A stretch of 8,026 nucleotides of DNA from the NCBI GenBank assembly GCA_947478655.1, contig CANJWU010000043.1, positions 1 to 8,026 on the forward strand, written 5' to 3'. A model generated the notes under the pieces. That model was not told the origin of the DNA. It was given only the letters and a program-made list of their open reading frames with translations, and ran no database searches. The DNA comes from Sphingobacteriales bacterium (lineage in GTDB: Bacteria; Bacteroidota; Bacteroidia; Sphingobacteriales; Sphingobacteriaceae). The position numbers and the translations under genes are program-made. Position 1 is the stretch's first letter. Every line of letters begins with the position of its first letter. Shown here in pieces: positions 1 through 4,598 of the stretch.

Positions 1-117
1 ATTCTTGACCAAATCATTCACCGTTCGATTCGTTTTTACAACAAGTTGTGCCTGCAAAGTCGAAAAACTAAGTAGCATAAGCCAGGTTAATAAAACACTT
101 AATCTAAAAATTCTCAA
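1..117 (-). CDS. N-terminal fragment of a secreted choice-of-anchor L-like surface protein (partial, runs off left edge)
   Basis: Read on the minus strand, 39 codons stay open from a TTG at 117-115 to the window edge. An in-frame TAA lies three codons upstream of that TTG, so the gene must start near here. The predicted N-terminus is a good signal peptide: basic residues at positions 2 and 5, a hydrophobic core, and a likely cut after LQAQ at residues 21-24. The mature start LVVKTNRTVNDLVKN resembles the mature start LKIRREPNMGKLVRN of the large surface protein at 4599-7190, including the L-V-[KR]-N block. This suggests the same choice-of-anchor L family, whose members in Bacteroidota are usually exported and often carry type IX secretion C-terminal domains. 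An in-frame ATG at codon 14 would remove the basic end of the signal peptide, so TTG is preferred. The family call rests on about 15 residues. Confidence 0.6.
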   Translation of the reverse strand, partial: MRIFRLSVLLTWLMLLSFSTLQAQLVVKTNRTVNDLVKN

Positions 118-141
118 TTTGTGTTAGGTTATTTATATTTA

Positions 142-149
142 CAAAAATA
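142..149 (-). promoter_or_regulatory. Possible Bacteroidota -7 element for the left-edge secreted protein gene
   Basis: On the minus strand this reads TATTTTTG, a full match to the TAnnTTTG -7 consensus known from Bacteroidota. It lies 24 bases before the TTG start at 117, which would leave a short leader. I see no TTTG -33 element at the expected distance upstream, and such an 8-mer is not rare in AT-rich DNA. The call is therefore tentative. The whole divergent gap between the two genes is only bases 118-158, so both promoters must lie in it or overlap the neighbouring genes. I found no equally good match on the plus strand for the threonine aldolase; TATATTTA at 134-141 is the nearest. Confidence 0.3.
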
Positions 150-158
150 CTATAAAAA

Positions 159-1193
159 ATGAGGTTCATAGACTTAAGAAGCGATACAGTTACTAAACCA
201 AGTCCCGAAATGCTGCAATTTATGCTCCAAGCCGAATTGGGTGACGATGTTTATGGCGACGATCCAACCGTAAATATGCTGGAAGCCACTGTTGCAGCCT
301 TTTTTGGCTTCGAATCGGCGGTTTTTTGCGCTTCTGGTACCATGACCAATCAAATAGCAATCAAAACCCATACCATTCCTGGCGATGAGGTGATTTGTGA
401 TATTACTTCGCATGTGTACAATTATGAAGGAGGAGGAATAGCTTTTAATTCGGGGGTACAAGTGAGGCCAATTATGGGCAATTCAGGCAAAATAACGGCC
501 GAACAAATCGAAGCGCAAATCCAACCTGCTATTATCAATCTGCCTCGAACGGCATTGGTTTCTTTAGAAAATACTTTAAATAAAGCGGGCGGAAATTTTT
601 ATTCATTAGCAGAAATTGCACCCATTGCCTCAATGTGTAAAAAGTATCAATTGCCTTTACATTTAGATGGTGCAAGAATTTTTAATGCCTTAATAGAAAC
701 TAAAGAAAATCCTAAGGATTATTCAAAATATTTTGATAGTATTTCGATTTGTTTTTCGAAAGGATTAGGCGCACCGGTTGGATCTGTATTGGTAGGCAGT
801 AAATTATTTATTGATAAAGCTAGAAGATACAGAAGGTTATTTGGTGGTGGCATGCGACAAGCTGGAGTGATTGCTGCTGGTGCGTTGTACGCTTTGAAAA
901 ATAATATTGAAAGGTTGGCTGATGATCATAAACGAGCAAAAGAAATTGGAGCATGTTTAGCACAATGTACATTTGTGCAAGAATTATTGCCGGTACATAC
1001 CAATATTATTATTTTTAAATTAAAAGACCAGGTGTCTTCGGAAGTTTTTTTAGAAAAATTAAAATTGGAGAGCATTATTGCTAATACCATGGGCAAGCAA
1101 TGTATTAGATTTGTTACGCACCTCGATTTTAACGACGAAATGTTAGCTAAGCTTTTGAAAACATTAAATAAAATAAGTAAATTAGCCTTTTAG
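159..1193 (+). CDS. ltaE: Low-specificity L-threonine aldolase (PLP-dependent)
   Basis: Predicted to cleave L-threonine or L-allo-threonine to glycine and acetaldehyde in the cytoplasm, using pyridoxal phosphate. At 344 residues it has the normal family length and is a fold-type I enzyme. Family landmarks are clear: the N-terminal IDLRSDTVTKPS (4-15), GDDVYGDDPTVN (28-39), the cofactor-phosphate loop SGTMTNQ (59-65), H85 in SHVYNYE (probably stacking on the cofactor), D170 and R173 in HLDGARIFNA, and the Schiff-base lysine K201 in SKGLGAPVGS. The ATG at 159 is chosen because RFIDLRSDT follows at once, as in known homologues. It is the first gene of a plus-strand series; the next gene starts 17 bases after its stop, so co-transcription with the lipoprotein genes is possible, though no functional link is evident. 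The choice between L-, L-allo- and low-specificity types cannot be settled from sequence. Confidence 0.93.
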   Translation: MRFIDLRSDTVTKPSPEMLQFMLQAELGDDVYGDDPTVNMLEATVAAFFGFESAVFCASGTMTNQIAIKTHTIPGDEVICDITSHVYNYEGGGIAFNSGVQVRPIMGNSGKITAEQIEAQIQPAIINLPRTALVSLENTLNKAGGNFYSLAEIAPIASMCKKYQLPLHLDGARIFNALIETKENPKDYSKYFDSISICFSKGLGAPVGSVLVGSKLFIDKARRYRRLFGGGMRQAGVIAAGALYALKNNIERLADDHKRAKEIGACLAQCTFVQELLPVHTNIIIFKLKDQVSSEVFLEKLKLESIIANTMGKQCIRFVTHLDFNDEMLAKLLKTLNKISKLAF

Positions 1194-1210
1194 TCTAAAG
1201 CCTCATAACC

Positions 1211-1582
1211 ATGAAAATTAAAATAATTTTATTTTTCGTTTTTGTTTGTACTGCATTAGTATTTAATTCATGTAGACACGAAGCGGATTTTAGTAATGCG
1301 CCAGTTATATCATTTAGTAATGATGTTCAACCCATTATTACTACTCGATGTGCAATGGATGGTTGTCATAGTACTTATAATCACGAAGAACTTTCTTTAG
1401 TAACCTACGAGGATGTGATGGAAATAGTAAAAGCTGGCAATAGCCATAATAGTAAATTATACGAAACAATTACTGCATTAAATGGAGAAAAACGCATGCC
1501 ACCTTTGCCAGACAATAGATTAGCAGATAATCAAATTACCAAAATTATGGTTTGGATAGAACAAGGGGCAAAAAATAATTAA
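1211..1582 (+). CDS. Small lipoprotein with cytochrome c-like domain and CX4CH heme motif
   Basis: A 123-residue exported protein. The N-terminus (MKIKIILFF..., 1-20) is a lipoprotein signal peptide ending at a probable lipidated cysteine C21 (FNSC), which fits the loose lipobox of Bacteroidota. The mature part begins SFSNDVQPIITTRC and carries C47-A-M-D-G-C52-H53. This is a heme c attachment motif with four rather than two residues between the cysteines. M96 in RMPPLP is placed like the methionine axial ligand of small c-type cytochromes, and the protein ends in a helix (MVWIEQGAKNN) typical of the family. It resembles the short cytochrome domains related to the planctomycete-type cytochrome C family that are common in this phylum. 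The likely role is single-heme electron transfer at the envelope; heme attachment is inferred. It lies 17 bases after the threonine aldolase gene and 7 bases before a paralogous gene. Confidence 0.75.
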   Translation: MKIKIILFFVFVCTALVFNSCRHEADFSNAPVISFSNDVQPIITTRCAMDGCHSTYNHEELSLVTYEDVMEIVKAGNSHNSKLYETITALNGEKRMPPLPDNRLADNQITKIMVWIEQGAKNN

Positions 1583-1589
1583 GTAAATC

Positions 1590-1976
1590 ATGAAAAAAGT
1601 ATTTCCACTTTTAATAATTGCAGCTAGTTTTTTGTCTGCATGTTATTACGATAATTTCAGAGAATTAAACCCTTTTTTAGAAGAGGCTGTTTGTGATACT
1701 GCATCAACTACAACAATTAGTTTTGCTGCACAAGTGGTTCCTATTTTACAAAACCAATGTAGTACTGGAAGTTCCGGTTGTCATAGTTCAAATTCTGGCA
1801 GAGACTTATCTACCCACACTGGAGTTACCAATACCTATTCAGGAGCTAAATTATTAAGTTCCATTATTTGGGATGGTAACGCTTCTCAAATGCCAAAGGG
1901 TTCAGGAGCTAAAATTGATGATTGTTCTATTAAGACCATCGAACTGTGGATTAATCAAGGGAAATTAAATAATTAA
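1590..1976 (+). CDS. Paralogous small lipoprotein, cytochrome c-like with expanded CX6CH motif
   Basis: A 128-residue exported protein homologous to the gene just before it. A short signal peptide (MKKVFPLLIIAASFLSAC) ends at a clear lipobox, LSAC, with C18 as the lipidated residue. The mature domain aligns with the previous protein: SFAAQVVPILQNQC matches SFSNDVQPIITTRC, M101 in SQMPKG matches RMPPLP, and ELWINQGKLNN matches MVWIEQGAKNN. The heme-like motif is C57-S-T-G-S-S-G-C64-H65, with six residues between the cysteines. That is well outside the usual CXXCH and wider than its neighbour. Two further cysteines, C35 and C112, are absent from the paralogue and could form a disulfide. It may be a heme c protein with an unusual loop or a degenerate one that no longer binds heme; sequence alone cannot tell. 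The beta-barrel gene starts 5 bases downstream, implying co-translation or a shared transcript. Confidence 0.7.
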   Translation: MKKVFPLLIIAASFLSACYYDNFRELNPFLEEAVCDTASTTTISFAAQVVPILQNQCSTGSSGCHSSNSGRDLSTHTGVTNTYSGAKLLSSIIWDGNASQMPKGSGAKIDDCSIKTIELWINQGKLNN

Positions 1977-1981
1977 ATACC

Positions 1982-2869
1982 ATGAAAAAAATACTACTAA
2001 TTTCTTTTTTAATTATTTCAAGTGCATTTACTTTAAGCGCTCAAGACATTGATCCAATGGCGCTTTTACAAGGATTAGCTGAAACACCAAAAGACGAACC
2101 TGTCATTGCTACTTTTAAAGCAACCAGGTTAATCAATCAGCAAACAATAGAAGTAGGAGGGACGAGGTCTTTAGATTTTAGAATTCACCATCACTTTGGA
2201 CCATTTAATTCTGGCGCTTATGATTTTTGGGGAATAGATGGCGGCGCAAGTATTCGTTTGGGCTTAGAATACAGCTATAATGGTCGTTTGCAGTTTGGAC
2301 TAGGCAGAACTTCTTATGAAAAACAAATCGACGGTTTTTTAAAATATAGATTATTAAGACAGTCTAAAAGTGGCTCGATGCCAATTAGTGTAACCTTATT
2401 TTCTGGTGCTTATCGTAATGGTGTAAATGGATTAAAAATAAGTGGGGTAGATAAATTTAATTATGCATCCGATCGATTATCATTTGTTCAACAAATAATC
2501 ATTGCTAGAAAAATCGACGAAAAACTTTCTATTCAAATAACACCAACTATCGTACATTATAATTTAGTAGAAAATTTAGCGGATAATAACGATGCTTATT
2601 TTCTCGGAATTGCCGGCAGGTATAAAATTTCTAACCGTACCGCTATTACTTATGAGTACGGCGCTAAACTTTTAAATTATTCAGAAAGTAAATACTACGA
2701 TTCAATGGGAATAGGATTAGACATTGAGACAGGTGGTCACGTATTTCAAATGTTCTTGACTAATTCTTTTGGAATGACCGAAAACCAAACCTTTGCTAGA
2801 ACAAATTCATCTTGGGCAGACAGGGGTTTTCGTTTAGGCTTTAATGTTTCAAGAATGTTTACTTTGTAA
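1982..2869 (+). CDS. DUF5777-type outer-membrane beta-barrel protein
   Basis: A 295-residue protein with a signal peptide (about 1-20, ending TLSA before QD) and no lipobox. The mature part is rich in alternating aromatic/polar strands and ends in phenylalanine-containing strand sequence (FRLGFNVSRMFTL), as expected of an outer-membrane barrel. I recognise the pattern of the Bacteroidota DUF5777 barrel family: TFKATRLINQQTIE near 43-56, then RIHHHFGPFNSGAYDFWGID (67-86), IRLGLEYSYNGRLQFGLGR (91-109) and DGFLKYRLLRQ (117-127). The triple histidine H69-H71 stands out. The family has no established function that I know of. As the third of three closely spaced envelope genes behind two cytochrome-like lipoproteins, it may work with them, perhaps as their outer-membrane partner; this is inference from gene order. 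Transcription probably ends at the hairpin overlapping its stop codon. Confidence 0.8.
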   Translation: MKKILLISFLIISSAFTLSAQDIDPMALLQGLAETPKDEPVIATFKATRLINQQTIEVGGTRSLDFRIHHHFGPFNSGAYDFWGIDGGASIRLGLEYSYNGRLQFGLGRTSYEKQIDGFLKYRLLRQSKSGSMPISVTLFSGAYRNGVNGLKISGVDKFNYASDRLSFVQQIIIARKIDEKLSIQITPTIVHYNLVENLADNNDAYFLGIAGRYKISNRTAITYEYGAKLLNYSESKYYDSMGIGLDIETGGHVFQMFLTNSFGMTENQTFARTNSSWADRGFRLGFNVSRMFTL

Positions 2870-2895
2870 ATGCGATTATAATTACAAAGTTTTTT
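2861..2895 (+). terminator. Hairpin plus T-run at the convergent gene ends
   Basis: ACTTTGTAA at 2861-2869 and TTACAAAGT at 2882-2890 form a perfect 9-base-pair stem around a 12-base loop, followed by T at 2890-2895. This fits an intrinsic terminator for the plus-strand genes. On the minus strand the stem is followed by AAACATT rather than a T-run, so termination of peptidase T transcripts here is less convincing. The stem has only two G-C pairs, so it is weak. Each arm contains a stop codon of one of the two convergent genes. Confidence 0.5.
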
Positions 2896-4135
2896 CTTCC
2901 CAGATTGCAGCTAAGTTTATAATGGTATCTACTGCTTTTTGCATGTCTTGTATGCTTACCCATTCTAACCTAGAATGAAATGCATGTTCGCCTGCAAAAA
3001 TATTAGGACAAGGCAATCCCATAAAAGATAACCTAGAACCATCTGTACCGCCTCTAATGCCGCCTGCAAAAGCTTTCATGCCGGCACGTTCTATGGCTTC
3101 TACTGCGTAGGCAACAATTTCTGGATGCGCAACTAGCACTTCTTTCATATTTCTATACTGTTCAATTACTTCAAACTCAAAACTAGCATGAGGGTAATTG
3201 GCCATCACTTGCTGGGTAATATTTTTTAATTCTTTTTCGTAAACAGCTAATTGTTTGGTATCAAAATCACGAATGATAAATTGAAGAGTACTTTTTTCTA
3301 TACTTCCGCTAATGCCTGTTGGATGTATAAATCCTTCGCGGCCTTCGGTAGTTTCGGGTGATAAATTATTTTTAGGAAGTGCCGCTACGATTGCTGATGC
3401 AATTTTAATTGCGCTCTCCATTTTATTTTTTGCAAAACCTGGATGTGTAGAAACACCATGAATTGTAATATTCACAGCATCTGCAGAAAATGTCTCATCT
3501 TCAATGTGGCCAAGTGTTTCGCCATCTATTGTATAAGCAAATTTGGCATTCACTTTGGCTAAGTTAACTTTGTCAACACCTCTGCCAATTTCTTCATCGG
3601 GTGTAAATAATATTTTAATATCACCATGCTTGATGCTGGGATTTTGGATAAGTTGATAGATGGCATCCATAATTTCTGCCACACCGGCTTTGTTATCTGC
3701 GCCTAAAAGGGTAGTGCCATCGGAAGTAATAATATCGTTTCCAATTTGATCTTTTAATGCAGGATGTTCATCTGGGTGCAATGACAAATGCGCATCACTG
3801 GTATATAAAATACTACCTCCATTATAATTTTTATGAATAATTGGTTTAACATTTTCGCCGCTGCAATCGGGCGAGGTGTCCATGTGTGAGCAAAAACAAA
3901 TATTGGGTACTGCTTTATTTGTATTTGATTTAAGGGTGCCGTATACATAACCATTTTCGTCTAGCTCTGCGTCCGAAATGCCCATTTCTAGCAGCTCTTG
4001 AACCAATAAGCGGCCTAAGTTTTTTTGTTTCTCGGTTGAAGGGCAAGTAGGCGAATTGGGATCAGATTGGGTATCGATGGTCACATAATTTAAAAATCGA
4101 TCGGTGACGGTATATTTTTTAGGAACTAATTGCAT
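2882..4135 (-). CDS. pepT: Peptidase T (tripeptide aminopeptidase, M20B metallopeptidase)
   Basis: A cytoplasmic di-zinc aminopeptidase that removes the N-terminal residue from tripeptides, feeding peptide-derived amino acids to metabolism. At 417 residues it is close to the family's usual length of just over 400. All expected metal and catalytic residues are visible: H84 and catalytic D86 in SHMDTSPD, bridging D147 in LLGADNKAGVA, catalytic E181 and metal ligand E182 in FTPDEEIGRG, D204 in TIDGE, and H387 in FHSRLEW. The substrate-site segments YRNM (327-330) and IRGGTDGSRLS (360-370) are present too. The dimerisation domain lies roughly between residues 210 and 325. The ATG at 4135 gives a start (MQLVPKKYTVTDRFLNYVTIDTQS) typical of PepT. 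The gene lies 5 bases after a small membrane-protein gene and is probably the last gene of that transcript. Confidence 0.95.
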   Translation of the reverse strand: MQLVPKKYTVTDRFLNYVTIDTQSDPNSPTCPSTEKQKNLGRLLVQELLEMGISDAELDENGYVYGTLKSNTNKAVPNICFCSHMDTSPDCSGENVKPIIHKNYNGGSILYTSDAHLSLHPDEHPALKDQIGNDIITSDGTTLLGADNKAGVAEIMDAIYQLIQNPSIKHGDIKILFTPDEEIGRGVDKVNLAKVNAKFAYTIDGETLGHIEDETFSADAVNITIHGVSTHPGFAKNKMESAIKIASAIVAALPKNNLSPETTEGREGFIHPTGISGSIEKSTLQFIIRDFDTKQLAVYEKELKNITQQVMANYPHASFEFEVIEQYRNMKEVLVAHPEIVAYAVEAIERAGMKAFAGGIRGGTDGSRLSFMGLPCPNIFAGEHAFHSRLEWVSIQDMQKAVDTIINLAAIWEEKTL

Positions 4136-4140
4136 GTTTT

Positions 4141-4587
4141 TTATTTTTCTATTCTTAATTCTGGTCTTCTAATTTGACCACCGCTATGTCCTGTTTGTAT
4201 TACAAAATAGATACTGATAAAACTAATGATCAATGTAATTCTGATCAACCATTTACTTATTTTTTTATCTGTTGCAATAGTCAAGAGGGTAATTAAAGCC
4301 ATGGCAGCTAAAAGGTCAACAATGAGCTCTGTTTTTTCTGCTATTTCTTCGTGTTCTTCAATAAGGTAGCGTGCTACGCCTGGTTGATCTCCAACTGCAT
4401 GTTCTATTTTATCGCCAGTATACATCGTCGGAAAAAATAAAATTGCCGAAAAAATAAACAAGGATAACCCAACTATTTTTACTTGTTTTAAATGAAATAG
4501 CATGCCAACAAATAAAATCACGCTACCAAAAATAACGCTTATAATAGGTAAGTGGTTAAGCAGTAAATGTTGTTGTACGGGTATCAT
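4141..4587 (-). CDS. Small four-helix membrane protein resembling the DUF2231 type
   Basis: A 148-residue integral membrane protein with four predicted transmembrane segments, at about 13-31, 36-54, 87-106 and 112-131. Four histidines sit at the helix ends in conserved-looking contexts: H12 in LNHLPI, H63 after the TGDKIEH turn, H79 in EEHEEIAE, and H134 in TGHSGGQIRRPE. The pattern N-terminal NHLP, a TG-x-x-x-E-H turn after helix 2, an HEE segment before helix 3 and TGHxGGxI after helix 4 resembles membrane proteins of the DUF2231 type. The paired histidines could bind heme or a metal, but that is inference. It lies 11 bases after the large surface-protein gene and 5 bases before pepT, so all three are probably co-transcribed. 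No specific biochemical role can be assigned. The ATG at 4587 is the natural start, giving a short N-terminal stretch before helix 1. Confidence 0.65.
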   Translation of the reverse strand: MIPVQQHLLLNHLPIISVIFGSVILFVGMLFHLKQVKIVGLSLFIFSAILFFPTMYTGDKIEHAVGDQPGVARYLIEEHEEIAEKTELIVDLLAAMALITLLTIATDKKISKWLIRITLIISFISIYFVIQTGHSGGQIRRPELRIEK

Positions 4588-4598
4588 TTAATTTAGAA

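Noticed and set aside
174..461. A 95-codon minus-strand frame inside the threonine aldolase gene
   Set aside because: It lies wholly opposite a well-supported enzyme gene, has no recognisable motif, and its residue mix looks like an antisense shadow.
1040..1060. Run of seven T in the threonine aldolase gene as a phase-variation tract
   Set aside because: Runs of this length are common throughout this AT-rich window, and the gene is a housekeeping enzyme with an intact frame.
3754..3954. A 66-codon minus-strand frame inside pepT
   Set aside because: It is in another frame of the same strand within a complete peptidase T gene and shows no family motif.
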